Source: Distichodus sexfasciatus (Eukaryota > Chordata > Actinopteri > Characiformes > Distichodontidae). From it: DNA of 64,000 bases. This document shows positions 25,437 through 38,219 of this stretch, in pieces. Position 1 is the first letter of the stretch. Every line of letters starts with the position of its first letter. Location: assembly GCA_032718565.1 (NCBI GenBank), contig JAVGVS010000008.1, positions 1,012,501 to 1,076,500 of the forward strand. The letters run 5' to 3'. Under the pieces are notes generated by a model, which saw only the letters and a list, made by a program, of their open reading frames with translations, was not told the DNA's origin and did no database searches. The translations under genes and the position numbers were made by a program.

Positions 25437-25700
25437 GTGACTGGACTAAACCAAGTGTAACGTTATGAGGGGGGGAACCGGGCGGTACCATTGTGCCCTC
25501 TCCGTGACAGACGGGTGCGACTGGCAACCAGCAGCACACAATAGACGCCCGTATCTGGAGCAGATGTGGGAGAAATGATGTGTGCCTACTGAAAGGTGAG
25601 TTAACTCAAGGGATTTACAACATCATGTTGCTTCTGCTTGCACAAACCGGGATGTTTGTCTCTAATCCTAGAGAGCGCATCTGTTGCGGAGCCCTGCTAC
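25437..25700 (+). promoter_or_regulatory. Probable slc45a4 promoter and non-coding first exon
   Basis: A locally GC/CpG-rich stretch in an AT-rich setting. A likely exon ends at 25595 with a consensus donor (gaaag|gtgagt). It is the only such region between gpr20 and the slc45a4 coding start, and fits the usual arrangement of this gene with an upstream untranslated exon. Inferred from composition and the donor only. Confidence 0.45.
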
Positions 25701-26327
25701 CCGACAGAGGGACACGGGAATAAGCTAATGTTCAAGCTGGGTTTTATGGAACCCGGACTCCGTGGAAGTCATTTTGGGGGGTCGCTTAACATAACTGGCT
25801 AGTGGTTAGCAAGCTAAGCTAACGAGCGGTTTAACTTAACTAACCATTTTGACATTCCATTTTTTTTGATTCTGTCAAACTGACAGGCTGTGTCTAGCTC
25901 TCTTTTCTGAGTCTGGCAACCAGTAATGAAATAATTATGAACTTTCTGGATGACTTGACTGTTCCTGACTAATTTGCAGCTTCCACCTGCTTCATTATTA
26001 GTGGGAACTCCGGCTAGCGGTTGCTGTTATGGATGCAGTGGAGTTTAGCACTTGGGTTAATAACGTCGGTTATCTACATTCTGATTTACGTAAATGTGGC
26101 GTTGTGATGTAAAAGGTAATTACAGATTTTTTATATAGTTTTTAACGTCTCAGCCTGGGTCGTTATACAGGGTTAGTCAGCTAAGCTAAGTTAGAAAGCT
26201 AACTCACTCCGTCTATGCTGAGTAGCGTTTGGTTTTTAATTGGAAAGACATTAAAAAGGTTTTGCCAAAAAGTTTGTCAGTTTTTCGTGACTCCAGGAGA
26301 ACTGATATAACTTTAGATGCTGGCAGT

Positions 26328-26334
<7 letters not shown>

Positions 26335-26368
<34 letters not shown>
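26335..26368. repeat. (GT)n microsatellite
   Basis: Uninterrupted gt dinucleotides in slc45a4 intron 1. Confidence 0.9.
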
Positions 26369-26369
<1 letters not shown>

Positions 26370-26729
26370 TCATACTAGCGTCATTCTGGTTCTTGTATTA
26401 AAATGTTAACCAATATTTAGCATTCGTTCACTAGTTAAATTTGCAGCAAAGTGGTATAAAATGTGTCGAATTACACCTTAAATGTGTAACTACAGTATCG
26501 CAAGCAACGATGTTTGCAAATTATTGATGACAGCTTTAACAGTGAACAATAAAGTGTCATTTTATGGCCATGTTCTTCTTCCATTTTTACAATTACAAGT
26601 TACAAAGAATGTAAAAAAAAAAAGTCCCTTCTTTTTGTACGGACACAGGCACAAAGTTGCATTATTAATGACCTTTTTTAAACAAATTATATATAATAGA
26701 ATTTTTATAACACATTAACTTTATTGTCC

Positions 26730-27260
26730 ATACTGCTAACACAGTAATGTGATTATTAACGCCACTGAGACTGTAATTACTGTAACTGTCATTTTTATCA
26801 CTACTGTCCTTATAAACACTGCAGTCTGTGTTAACACTAGTTATACTAAAGTAATGTTATTGTCTTCATCACTACTGTCAGAACTTACACTGCTGTTAGT
26901 ATGATCACTATTAATCAACACTAACACTGTGTTTGCTATCAGTACTGTCCTTATTAACACTAGTTTCCTTCATAAGGACTGTATAATGAAATCTCTTTTG
27001 TCAATACTATCAAACCTGTCATTTACTTACTTAGCACTTACTAATGTTTCTGTCAGTACGAACACTACTGTGTCTGCTGTCCATACTAACAATAATGAAT
27101 CATTACTGTATAAAACAGTCTCTGCTGTCAATGCTAAAGCTCCTGTCATTAACTAATAACGATCCAGTCTTTTACTAATGTTCCTGTCAACGCACAATAC
27201 ACAATACTGTGTCTGCCGTCATTACTGGCACTAGTGTCATTGTAGTCACAAGTTACAGGT
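26730..27260. repeat. Degenerate tandem repeat
   Basis: Repeated variants of ctgtcattatcactactgtc and tattaacactgc recur at irregular spacing over about 500 bp. It is a decayed minisatellite in slc45a4 intron 1. Short reading frames across it are by-products of the repeat. Confidence 0.5.
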
Positions 27261-27826
27261 TCTACCAGAGTGCAGTTAAGTCAGGGCCAAACAGGGGTCC
27301 AAGCGTGACTATCTTCATTAAAAGTACTGCTCCCGCCCTGTCATCTTCCTTCCTGAGGATTAAAAACCCATTTCTTTGCTCTGACTGTACTCACTTCTAT
27401 TATTTTGAACATTTTGTGGCACATTGACTAAGTTATCGCTATATACCATGCACTGGCATCAGTTTTGTTCTTGGCTTTATAGAAATGAAATAGTTTCGTC
27501 AAAAGATGTTATGTCTGTTTTGGTTAGCAGGATCATATTGAGGCAGTTAAGCAGGGAATAATGTGAGTTTGTGGAAATCAGACTGAAATCATTGTAATCT
27601 AATATTAGAGTGTCTCATAATGTACCCGTTGTTATACATGGTTTTTATACATTGCATACCTGCCTGAAACCCCTGACACTGAGAAAAGGTCAAGTTAAGC
27701 AGAATCTATTCTCAGTGTCAGATGTTTCTCAGCTCATCTGTTATTTTTTTCGTAAAATATTTTCCATTGACCTTTACACTCTGTGTATTTATTTCTACTC
27801 TCACGATAAGTTTGTTCCTTACTTGC

Positions 27827-27877
<51 letters not shown>

Positions 27878-27982
27878 CCCCACATCCAGATATTAATAAA
27901 TAATCCCATGGGGAAACACAGAGAATCATCTACCTGTGCTGACGTTCCACATCTCCTCCCCTCTTCCCTTTTTACTCTCCAG

Positions 27983-28264
27983 GAAAGTATGATTTATCCT
28001 GACAGGACCCCATATGGGATTGTGCTGACTATAGCAGGCACTATACAAGCTAGAACACCTGGAGTGACACAACGTCCTGTTTAACTGCTGGTTTGTGTCT
28101 TATTATCTGAGGTTTTTGTGGAGTGATTGTGGATTATGAAAACTCCCTGTGGATTGTTTGAACAAAGACAAACAATTAGGACTTCTGAGGGTCATTTCAG
28201 GGTCTGTTTGGGGCAGAAGTAGATTTCCCAGGATAGGCTGCCCTCCATCATTGAAGCTGCCTTG
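27983..28264 (+). other. slc45a4: Possible 5' UTR part of slc45a4 exon 2, with an upstream ORF
   Basis: A pyrimidine tract and AG (ending 27982) make a strong acceptor upstream of the coding start. If it is used, the leader contains ATG at 27989 opening a short frame that ends in TAA before 28085. A weaker acceptor (tttcccag) lies near 28230 and would exclude this frame. (TC)n/(TTTC)n at about 27834-27877 lies just upstream. Confidence 0.35.
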
Positions 28265-31200
28265 ATGAAGACTGACATGGCACCCAAGAACAAGGACTCG
28301 GAGGCTGTTCGGGAGCTGCAGGTAGCCGTAACGAATGTGAAAAGTCAGAGTGGCTCGACAAATGGAGATAAGGAGGAAGATGTTTCAGAAGAATCGGCCA
28401 GCGAGGGCTCTGTGGACCACATCCCAAAGCGCCTCTGGGTCATGCACGGAGCCATCATGTTTGGTCGAGAGTTTTGCTACGCCATGGAGACGGCCCTGGT
28501 CACACCTGTGCTACTGCAGATTGGTAGGTGACCGTTAGTGTTGAATCCAGAAGTGTAGACAATATAACATTTGAATATTGTACACTTTTATTCATTTGAG
28601 GGACAGTGTTTAAAAACATTTAATACACTGTGTCTGTCACTCTAGGAATAAAAGTGGAAATAATCCTGTTCCACAGGGTCTTTGTAACATTGTATGACGG
28701 AGGCCATTTCCAGTGATGTTTGTGTTTAGTTCAGAGTAACAATGCATGTCATTGAGCTTGGCTGGAACGAAGGGAATGTGTGAGTCTGCACATTTCTCTC
28801 ACTGTTTTCCCTATGTTTTAAACAAGAGCAACTCCGGTGAATAACTTGATGAAGTAAGGCTGAGTGGAGAAAAGTAAATATGGCTAAAGCTTACTACCTC
28901 AAGTTTTTCTAAATGCTAAGTTTTTAAGCAGACTTTGCGATGACATCAGCATAGATTTTGACGTATATCCTAGTGTGGGTTACAGTCTGCTTTGCTGCCT
29001 TTTATCACAGTAGTAAAATTGGTGCGTCATTCACAGGGTCATCTGAATGAGATGTGTAGTCAGCAGTTGTAACTGTAGGGAAACTGTGACCTCTGAGAGT
29101 AAGTTAGATTACAGTATTGTAAGACAACAGGGTAAAAAGAAGCAGGCATGTTGATACAGGTCAGGATGCCTATGACTGGTTTTAAATGTTACGCCCAGTG
29201 CAGAGGTGAATCCCGCTGTCAAACTGATGATGTTTTCCAGGATTGCAGCTAAGAAATGGACAAATACATGAATTTGTCATGAATTTGTTTTATTAGCTAA
29301 CTCCCTTAAACACAAGGCATTTGTAATCCCTTAGTGTTGTCTCAGTAACTTCTACAATGCCAGCATGAATTGACAAACTCTGTCCTTCTCCAGGTCTCCC
29401 AGAGCAGTACTACAGTCTGACATGGTTGCTTAGCCCCATTTTTGGTTTAATACTGACCCCTGTGATTGGCTCCGCCAGTGACCGCTGTACTCTCAAATGG
29501 GGCCGGAGGAGGCCCTTCATTCTAGCGCTGTGTATTGGGGTGTTGATTGGTGTGGCATTGTTTCTCAATGGATCTCCTATAGGTGAGATTTTCTTTTCAC
29601 TTTTTGGTGTGAAGTCATGTACAGGCTCAAAGTCCACTTCAGAGTTGTTGAAGATAGGATTGTGGCTTTCTGTAAATGTTTATCTGACTATACACTTCAG
29701 TGTCATTCATTTACATAAAGCAAAGTGTTGCCCAATTTCAAGTCACCACAGCTAATTTATGTCTGCATCTTTTTTAAATTGTGCTAAATGTTTTTGCCCT
29801 GACTTGTTTTGCATTTTCGTCTCAGGTTTGGTCACAGGGGATGTCCCTGGTAACCAGCCCATTGGCATTGTGCTGTCAGTGCTGGGTGTAGTAGTACTTG
29901 ACTTTTGCGCTGATGCTTCAGAAGGCCCAATCCGGGCCTACTTACTGGATGTGGCCGATACAGAGGAGCAGGACATGGCTCTCAACATTCATGCCTTCTC
30001 AGCAGGTAGTATGTCATGGAACATTCACATTCCCTTTTTCTTACAGTCCTGATGCTGCAGTTTCATGAATAAGCTGTATGTTTGTGTGGAAATGAGTCAT
30101 TGCAATATTGGGAAACAAAACAGCATGATGAAATAAGAACAAATTGTGAAACTTAAATTAAGTTACAAACTTGTGATTTACACTTTGTTTTCAAACTCTC
30201 TGAATTCCAGAATTTTGTGTTTGCGTTTTTGTAATATTGTATTAGAATTAGAAGTAGTGAGCTGCTGTAACCCAATTTGTCTGTTTTTGCAGGGTTGGGG
30301 GGAGCAGTGGGCTACATGCTCGGTGGTCTGGACTGGACAAAGACCTCATTGGGTCGTGCCTTTAAATCCCAAGAGCAAGTTCTCTTTTTCTTTGCAGCCG
30401 TTATCTTCGTCATCTCCGTGACTCTTCACCTTTTTAGCATTAAAGAGCGTCCGTTCAACCCTCACCAGAAGGAGGAGGAGGAGGAGCTTGGAGGGGAGGA
30501 TGCAGACAGCTCGTCTTGCGCTCAACTCAACGGGACGCTTCCCTGCGCTCTCCCTGTGTCTCAGATGGGCCTCATCAGCGAGGAGGGCTCTTTCGAAATG
30601 TACCAAGAGGATCAGTGTGAGCAAGACGTGCAGATGGACTTCCTAAACGTGCGGAGCAGAAGTGACTCTGCTCTTGCTGTTCCAGACAGTCCCATTGAGC
30701 TCGATCCGGACTTGAATCTGGACCTTGACGCACGTTTTCTCAGTCCGTTCCAGAACTGCGAGGCTTGCCGGGAGGCCGAAAGACAATCTGACATTTGGAA
30801 CAGTGCTCCCTGCCAGAACAATCAGGACTCTAATCTCTACATCCAGGTGGAAAATCCCCCTAGTGCCAGTACCAAAGCTGTCAATGGTGACCTCGGCGCC
30901 ACAACCATCTTTGCTGGCAACCTGGTGCCTGGCGCGAGCCAGCATGCTAAAGTCGGGCCGCGTCAGCCTTGCACCACCAAGGGTTGCCGCCACCCGTCTT
31001 TTTACCGGCAACCTTCTTTTACCTTTTCCTACCACAGACGAGTGGGTTTCCCCCGGACGCGCCGCCGTGCCGTCTTCACACCGCCCATGAAATCCACCCG
31101 CAGCCTGAACGACCTCGACCTGCTGGCACGGCAGCAGGGGAGGCGGAAGCTGCAGCAAAACGGCAGCGCCTCGTCAGGGGCGGGCGAGGAAGACGGCGAG

Positions 31201-34200
31201 AGCGAAGAGGGAGGCGGCGGCACCACCGTGAAGCTGCTGTGGCTGTCCATGCTGAAGATGCCTTCGCAGCTCTGGCGCCTCTGCATCTGTCACCTCCTCA
31301 CCTGGTTCTCCATCTTGGCACAGGCTGTTTTCTACACGGACTTCATGGGCCAGGTCATATACGAAGGCGATCCCAAGGTGAGAGGAATACGCCCAGCTGT
31401 GCTATTGGCTCATTTTTAGCGTTTTCTGCTCTAACTGACTCCTCTTTTTCTTTTTCTTCTTTTATAGGCTGCTGCCAACTCAACTGCTCTTGAAAACTAC
31501 CATAAGGGTGTGCAGATGGGTTGCTGGGGGCTAGTTATCTATGCAGCCACTGCTGCCATCTGCTCAGGTAGGGTTTATTGCCTTTGTTTTTACTGAAGCC
31601 ACAGTGAGAGAATGGGAACAGGGCAGACCTGATGTAGAATGAAAGAAATCTAAAGACTACTTTTGTACGACGGTGTAACATAGTTCCTCTGTTGGTAGTC
31701 ACTCCAGCAATCGGTGTGTCGTTGGTCAAATTAAAAAAAATCTGAATAAAGGACGTCTTAAAGCAGAAATTTTTCGCAAATAAAGGAGATGGATAAAAAA
31801 TATTGGTGTCAAAAATAACAACACAGAAGTTGGGGAGGGCGATATATGGAATATACTCGATATATCTCGGCATGTTTCACGCGCGATGTAGAAAACGACT
31901 ACATTGTGAACATCGAGTACAAATCCTCACATTAATGTTAAACAGACAGCATGTACGTCACTCTTCAGTTTCACTTCTCTTCCCTCTCAGAGCAGACGGC
32001 TCACTCCTCCGCCCTATCCAGAACACTCTCCGAGCACTTGCACATTTTGTTCTGGAAGCGAAGGAAAGCGAGCGTGCTGAGAGTGAAGTGAATATTCACA
32101 CTATTTCAGATACGTTAATTGGAGATAGAGGATGGTTCCTGAAGAAAAACAGCACTGGTTCAGTTATTCCCTTCACAAAAACACGTAAACTCACATAAAT
32201 GACATTCTTCGTGAAGTAAACGCTCTGTATGTGGCGCAACTTGCGCACTCGCAAAAACACTCCAATGCGGTCAGATCTTCCCCTTTATTACAGACTCATA
32301 CTTTAGCTGATAAATAACAACAATCAGTGTTCAACTCACAGTACAGCTATTTGCTTGATATTCATTGTTTATTCTGGACGCACGTCCATCTCATTATTGT
32401 GACATGGCTCTTAATCATGCGGGGGTCACGTAGTTTAACCGATATTCACACTTTCTTTATTTTTTATAATGAATTACTCTAGAGGTGGGCGATACATCGA
32501 TTTTATCGATTAATTCGAATTTACAGTTCAGGATGATGTGTTTTTATTAAAATCGATTTTATTACTTATTATTTATTACTTATTTATTACTTAAAAGCTG
32601 GAGCTTGTGCCCAAGAAAGGTGTTGCTACATCTGTAATATTTCAGCGCCTAAAGCAGAGGCACGCAGCCGAGTGGGAGAAGTGCAGCTCCCAGCGAAATG
32701 AAAATAGCCGCTGCACCAGCACAACATCCAGAGTTAAGCAAGCAACTGTCCCTGACACGTTTTCGAACTGTTTGCCATATGATAAGAACGGGTCACAGTG
32801 GAAGGCGATAACAAACGCTGTCGCAATGTATATACGGCCCTATGACGGAATCGCGGAATTCAACAAATAAAATGGAATCGGTTGTAAAACGCGGAATTCA
32901 ACAAATAAAATGGAATTGGTTGTAAAACGCGGAATGTCGTATAATTCGCTGATATCGGTGTGTGGGCAAAGCACAGCAATGGTTTCTAATCAGTTATGGC
33001 CGCTGCAGCCCCCTGTACGTGTTACCTGTTGAGGCGGGACTCGGCTTTCCAACACGCACAAACGCACAGACACAGAGGGGAAAATGTCAACGGTCAGCTA
33101 TGGCGAAAAGGCTCGCTGAAACACAGAAGTCCTCAAATTTCTTTTTACAGAATTCAAGTGTCAGTGCTAAGTTTAGAGCAGAACAATACCCAAACGATTT
33201 TTATGAATCGGGAGAACAACTCTTTTGTAAGTTTTGCCAGCACACGATAGACTGCACCTGCAAGAACACGTGACGACCGCTTACAGTCAAAAACTCACAT
33301 CAGAAACGTTTCGTTTTGCACGAAAAAAATGAATGAATGTTTGTTGTTGTTTACAGCTAAAGGGTTTACCAAAGCAGTAAATGTTGAATTTGAATAACAT
33401 TTATAATACATGTTGAAGTTGAATAACAGTCATTTAATGTGAAATTGTTTTCTATTGCATTGTTCCCCCCGCCCCCAATCCACTCCATAATTAGACACTT
33501 TTTAGGTGAATAAATATGATTATAACGTAAAACACGGAATTCAGAAGAATAAAAATGGAAAAAACGCAATTCAGGAAAAAATAAAGCGGAATTTTGGAAA
33601 AAACAAAACGGATTTCATAGGGCCCTGTGTACATTGCAAAAGACATGGTGCTCATACATACTGTGGAAAAGCCGGGATTCATTAACATGCCAAAAGTTTT
33701 AGACCCAAAGTACGTGCTTCCAAGCCGCAAATATTTTTCTGAAGTTGACTTGCCACAAGTGTATAATGAAACACGTCAAAGAATCGGTAGAGAGCTGGAG
33801 GAGGAGGTGTCGTATTATTCTGCCACAACTGACGTGGTTTTGAACCATTTATTTGTCATCTGTAGTTTGATTTTGAGTAGGGGAGGAGAAAATCGATTAA
33901 AATTGAAAATTGGATTTATTGTGAAAAAAATCGGAGATTTTATTTTTAGGCCATATCGCCCAGCTCTAAATTACTCTATGAAATTAATCCCAAAATATTA
34001 ATTTCATAATTGGGAATAAGGTTTTACTTTTTGTGTTTTTAAAGCTCTTCTACAGAAGTACCTCGACAACTACGACCTGAGTATTAAAGTCATCTACATG
34101 CTGGGAACTCTGGGCTTTACTGTGGGTACAGCAGTAATGGCCATCTTCCCCTTCGTCTACATAGCCATGATGATGATCAGCACCATGGGAATCATCTCTA

Positions 34201-34736
34201 TGAGTATATCATACTGCCCCTACGCTCTGCTGGGACAGTACCATGAAATTAAAGAGGTATGGTTTTCCTGCAGTTCTGTTAGTTAGTTCTAAATACTAAT
34301 ATTTGCACAAAAATAAATATAATTAAAAATATAAATAATGATTATCAGTAGCTGACTGTTTTAATTCTATGGAAGAAAACACCACTCAAATTTCTTGTCA
34401 TTGCAGTACATTCGCCACAGTCCAGGAAACTCTCTGCGAGGGTTTGGCATCGACTGTGCCATTCTTTCGTGCCAAGTGTACATCTCTCAGATTTTGGTGG
34501 CCTCGGCTCTGGGCGCGGTGGTGGAATGCGTGGGCACGGTGAAAGTCGTCCCCGTGGTAGCTTCTATTGGATCCTTCCTTGGTTTCCTCACCACTGTCTT
34601 CCTAGTCATTTATCCCGACACCCCTGAGGATGAGGATGAGGAAGAGGATGAAGAGAGTGATGAAGCCCAGATAGAGGCCCTCAGTGAAGAAGGAGCCACA
34701 AGGAATGTGCAGTGTAATGAAAAAAAGCTAAAATAA
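28265..34736 (+). CDS. slc45a4: slc45a4, solute carrier family 45 member 4
   Basis: Complete coding region, 784 aa: exons 28265-28523, 29394-29582, 29826-30005, 30293-31377, 31468-31567, 34045-34256, 34407-34736, with consistent phases. Multi-pass membrane transporter of the MFS GPH/SLC45 group; mammalian work reports proton-coupled sugar transport and, more recently, polyamine transport. Seen: RLWVMHGAIMFGREFCYAME before TM1; the MFS loop motif RCTLKWGRRRPF in exon 3; EGPIRAYLLDV in exon 4; a long acidic/serine-rich cytoplasmic loop in exon 5 (about residues 250-530), then LLWLSMLKMPSQLW. C-terminal helices contain MGIISMSISYCPYALLGQYH and GFGIDCAILSCQVYISQILV, and the tail is acidic (about 745-765). 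The start is ATG 28265, matching the MK..MAP start of the human protein; ATG 28277 is an alternative. Intron 6 carries nested transposons but both splice sites are intact. Confidence 0.95.
31819..32479. mobile_element. Truncated hAT-like element in slc45a4 intron 6
   Basis: The left end (ggggagggcgatatatggaa) matches the element at 1522, and even the adjoining flank cacagaagt is shared. The interior matches 53926-54522 and 59440-59860 (for example ccctttattacagactcat and agctgataaataac). The right end is missing. Confidence 0.6.
32472..33976 (+). mobile_element. Relict autonomous hAT transposon with perfect 8-bp TSD
   Basis: The element runs 32480-33968, flanked by identical aattactc (32472-32479 and 33969-33976). 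Ends are TAGAGGTGGGCGATA and, on the reverse strand, TAGAGCTGGGCGATA. It keeps a broken hAT transposase: an N-terminal part from about 32600 (AEWEKCSS, then WKAITNAVAMYI) continues after an insertion at about 33631 with YIAKDMVLIHTVEKPGF, KVLDPKYVLPSRKYF and YYSATTDV, then is deleted. The transposase is split by the inner element at 32835-33627. Confidence 0.8.
32835..33627 (+). mobile_element. Nested hAT element with a CGGBP1-like zinc-finger frame
   Basis: Inserted in the transposase of the 32480 element exactly at the AVAMYI codons. Ends read cggccctatgacgg and, on the reverse strand at the right, cagggccctatgaaatccg. Flanking 8-mers tgtatata and tgtacatt match at 6 of 8 positions. A frame from 33100 reads MAKRLAETQ, then YPNDFYESGEQLFCKFCQHTI; after a one-base shift it reads LQSKTHIRNVSFCTKK. 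The CxxC...H(x)nH layout and surrounding words resemble CGGBP1, a protein thought to derive from a hAT transposase. A truncated reverse copy is at 50333-50785. Confidence 0.65.
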
Positions 34737-36626
34737 TGTTTTGTTTTTATTTTAAACTGTGATGACAAACTGTGATGCAATCTTAGAGAATATGGGCTGT
34801 GATGCGTCCATAGGGAAAAATGGTACGAAAACCGTTCCAGTCGTTCATTCTGGCATCGTTTACAAATCTGTAGCTATTATCAAGTAACACAAAATGTTTC
34901 TATAGAACGACAGTGTTACCTTAAAACAGTTGCAAAACCTGCAGCGCTGCAAATACTATTTCTGCAGGAATTGATGCCAACAGGTTGTTGGATTTTTTTT
35001 TTTTTTACAGATTCCAGTCTGGCAGACAATTCTGCCTCACCTGCATCTTGTGGTTTGCTTCTTTTGTACCATGCCACCTTACTTTATTATACCTTTTGCA
35101 CATTGATTATACTGAATATATAAGTATCATTGAATTGTAGTTCCAGTATGCTGGATCAGCACTAGTGTATGAGACGGGAGCCCTCAGGGGGGATGTGTTC
35201 CAGCTCCTGCAGCTGCACGCTGAGCTTCTTTAAACTCTTAATCACACATAATTGCCAAAAAGTCGACATGAGGAGCTGTGTTCTTTGTACCAACTTGGAG
35301 CTGATTAAGTTTTGAGTGCTGTATTTTGTATTCAGTTACTAAAAAGGAAGCAGGTGCTTGTTGTTTGGTGTGTGCTTTACAAATGGCCTTGAGGTCTTGA
35401 GTAATAACAGTAATTATTTAACTACAATATTTTGGTTTCATGTTCGGTTCTTATCATTAGAAATGGTTGTTAGATGTAGGTTGTGTGTGTTCTTTTTTTG
35501 AAGAGTTGCTGGTTCAGTTCTGCATCTGTTGTTTGTGGCACGTTCCACATGCTGGGTGCTCATGTCTAAGGCCAGTTTTTTTGTCCATATTTGAATGGTT
35601 AAAGTTTGTCTTTAGATAGAAGTGACTGGTTTTGGAGCAGTTTGCCTCCTGTGACGAGGTACGAGCACCACAGCTTCATTGTGGTAATAAGAAAACGGGT
35701 ACCTTATTTAGGTACTAAACTAAGAACAGCATTAGTTTTGATATTTTGTAATTTATTTATTCTTTGCTTTGGACACATTTTATGACATTCCTCCAAACAT
35801 GGCATTTTCATTTTTTACACAGTACGCATCCAGTGACTGTCAGATAACTGACTTTTTATAATTATCCAGATTCAGCACATATGCGTTTATTTTTGGAAAG
35901 GATGTGTGTGATACTGCTGTGAAAGTGATTTTTTTTGGGTACTGTGTGGACCAAATAGGCTGTTTTACACTTTCAGGTGTTTTGTTTTGGTTATTTGTAC
36001 ATGAATTTGAATACAGAACAAAGGTTTATGGTTAAAAATTGATGTTGACTCTTTTTTTGTTGCACACTGCTTTTTACAATTTTAAAAAATAACCAATCAA
36101 AATATTGATGTAAATATTTGTAATATATTGCATAAATATTAGAAAGTATAAAGTATTTCAAATATACTCGTAATGAACACTAGGTGGTGATACTGTCCAA
36201 CTCCAAGAACAGACTTTATCCAAACTGCTGTTCAGGAGAATATGCAAATAAGCATATAAATCATTACATCCTCCGTATTATTACAGAAGTGTCATATTAA
36301 AAGTTGTCTGCTGATGTTAAATTATCATGATAATCAGACTTGCGGTGTATTTCAGTGTTTTTCCCCTGATCTCTACATACACAGCAGTAGTTTGTGTCCT
36401 GGAGGTTTATGACGACACATGATGCCAAGAGTTGATATCAAAAATGATCAATTCCACAGTTCCAGGTAAATCTAGAATCAATTCCAAATCTCTAGGATTA
36501 ACTGCAAATAAGTCAGCTGATTTGGCTGAAATGTTCAGTTGGGCTCATTGGGCTAAATGATCTGTGGTACTTTACCACAAAATCTCAAATTACACGAATG
36601 AATGTAGAGAGTTGATTTGAATCAAG

Positions 36627-36925
36627 GGTGGCGCAATGGTTAGCGCTGTCACCTCACATCAAGAGGGTCTTGAGTTCGAGCCCTGGGGTCTTTCTGTGGG
36701 GAGTTCGCTCCGCTTCCCTCCCACATTCCAAGAACATGCAATATAGGTTAATTGGTGACTCTAAATTGGCTCTGTAGGATGTGAGTGTGATTGAGTGCGG
36801 TGTGTTGGCGCCTGCCCAGGGTTGCTCCCCGCTTTGCGCCCGTAAGTTCCTGGAATAGGCTCCGGGCCCCCCGCGACCCCAGTTGGGATTAAGCGGTTTG
36901 GATAATAAATGAATGTTTCTGAATC
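36627..36925 (+). repeat. tRNA-derived SINE (family 1)
   Basis: The head ggtggcgcaatggttagcgc has clear A-box (tggttagcgctg) and B-box (gagttcgagccc) likenesses. The body ends near gggattaagcggtttgg. This is the best-preserved copy of the family in the window. Confidence 0.85.
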
Positions 36926-37636
36926 AAGAAAAAGAAGAAGCTTTTCTAATGGTGTGCTCATTGGTAGCAGGTGGAGTAAATGAATTTTGAATTGTCAAGA
37001 TATCTGGTCATTCACAGTGTTTTATGTTCTTTTTGTTAAGTAGGACACTTGTCTAAGAACCATAAGGGTTGTGGGTTCATGTCTGGATCTATTCTACATC
37101 CATTTCTACTGTCCTGGGGCATTTCCAGCCTCGGTTGAAGCCCCGGAAAAATTGGCTGGCGATGTCCCTGCTACTATAGTTGAGGCCTTGAATAAGATCC
37201 TAATCCCATTTGTTCTCAAGAAAGTAGACATTTAAATGGCACAATATTACACAACTGTTGGATTAAAGATATACTAACACTTAACACTAATCAGGAATAC
37301 CTGGTTTTTGGAAATAGTTAGAAAGTCTTTATTTAAAAAGACTTATGTTTTGCCACTCTATATTGCTATTTCTTTAGCTGAAAAAGCTAGTGTTTTGCAC
37401 AAACAGACATGCACTAAAATCTGCATAAGAAGGATCTTCAGCTGTTGATTCAGTATTTACTTAGGAACAAATCTTAAATCAGGAAATATTTGGTGAATTT
37501 GACTGTAAGTGGGGTTTAGGAACAACTTTCTTCTTAAGAACAGTTGGTGAATGAGGCCATCTGTAATTAGGAAAGGTACGTCACTCTGGATAAGAGACTC
37601 TACTATATCTTTAAAGATGTACAGGGCTTATTTGAC

Positions 37637-37845
37637 CTGTAACATTTACATTTACAGCATTTAGCAGACGCTCTTATCCAGAGCCACTTACATTTCCTAA
37701 TTTCAGGGACAGTTCCCCTGAGAGCAACTTAGGGTTAAGGATCTTGCTCAAGGACTTAATGTTGGTAACACCAGAGGTCGGATTCGAACCCAGAACCTCT
37801 TGGTCCAAAGGCGAGTGTCCTACCACTTGACCACCAACACTAGGG
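37637..37845 (-). repeat. tRNA-derived SINE (family 3)
   Basis: Reverse copy of 13258-13455. The conserved tail is at the left (gcagacgctcttatccagag), and the tRNA-like head is at the right (gaggtcggattcgaaccc on the + strand). Confidence 0.75.
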
Positions 37846-38219
37846 TTTCCACTTAGGTTTTGACAAAAAAAAAAAAAAAACCCTGGATATTTCGCCAACC
37901 CAATCAACTTCACCTATGACATTCAGTGTCCGTGGAGACTGAGTTTTCCCCTGGGACAGATCAATAAAAGGGACAATCTCGGTACAACCAGGACAGGTGG
38001 CAGCCCTACCTGTAGCTTGGTTTGCCGCCAGTAAATTGAGAAAATCTCTCAAATCACTCATTTAATATCTCAAATTATTCACGGCATTTATCAGTCATAT
38101 CCAGCACAAGATAAATTTCCTAATTACAGGGACAGTTTACCTGAAGACATTACTGAGGACATTAGACATATTGATCGCGGCTCCCTGATGCCCGCAAACT
38201 CAATAAAATATCCCGGAAA

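Noticed and set aside
27610..28084. Frames with runs of SLSLSL
   Set aside because: Translations of the (TC)n tract; no gene evidence.
30643..31158. 171-codon - strand and 174-codon + strand frames in slc45a4 exon 5
   Set aside because: Out-of-frame shadows of a GC-rich coding exon whose real frame is fixed by conserved SLC45 sequence and splice phase.
32607..33273. Independent host zinc-finger gene in slc45a4 intron 6
   Set aside because: The frames lie inside inverted-repeat elements with target duplications, are broken, and one recurs in truncated form at 50333.
36627..36690. tRNA gene candidate
   Set aside because: The A- and B-box-like sequence belongs to the head of a repeated SINE with a long unrelated body; the same applies to the heads at 7018, 20122, 37800 and 56900.
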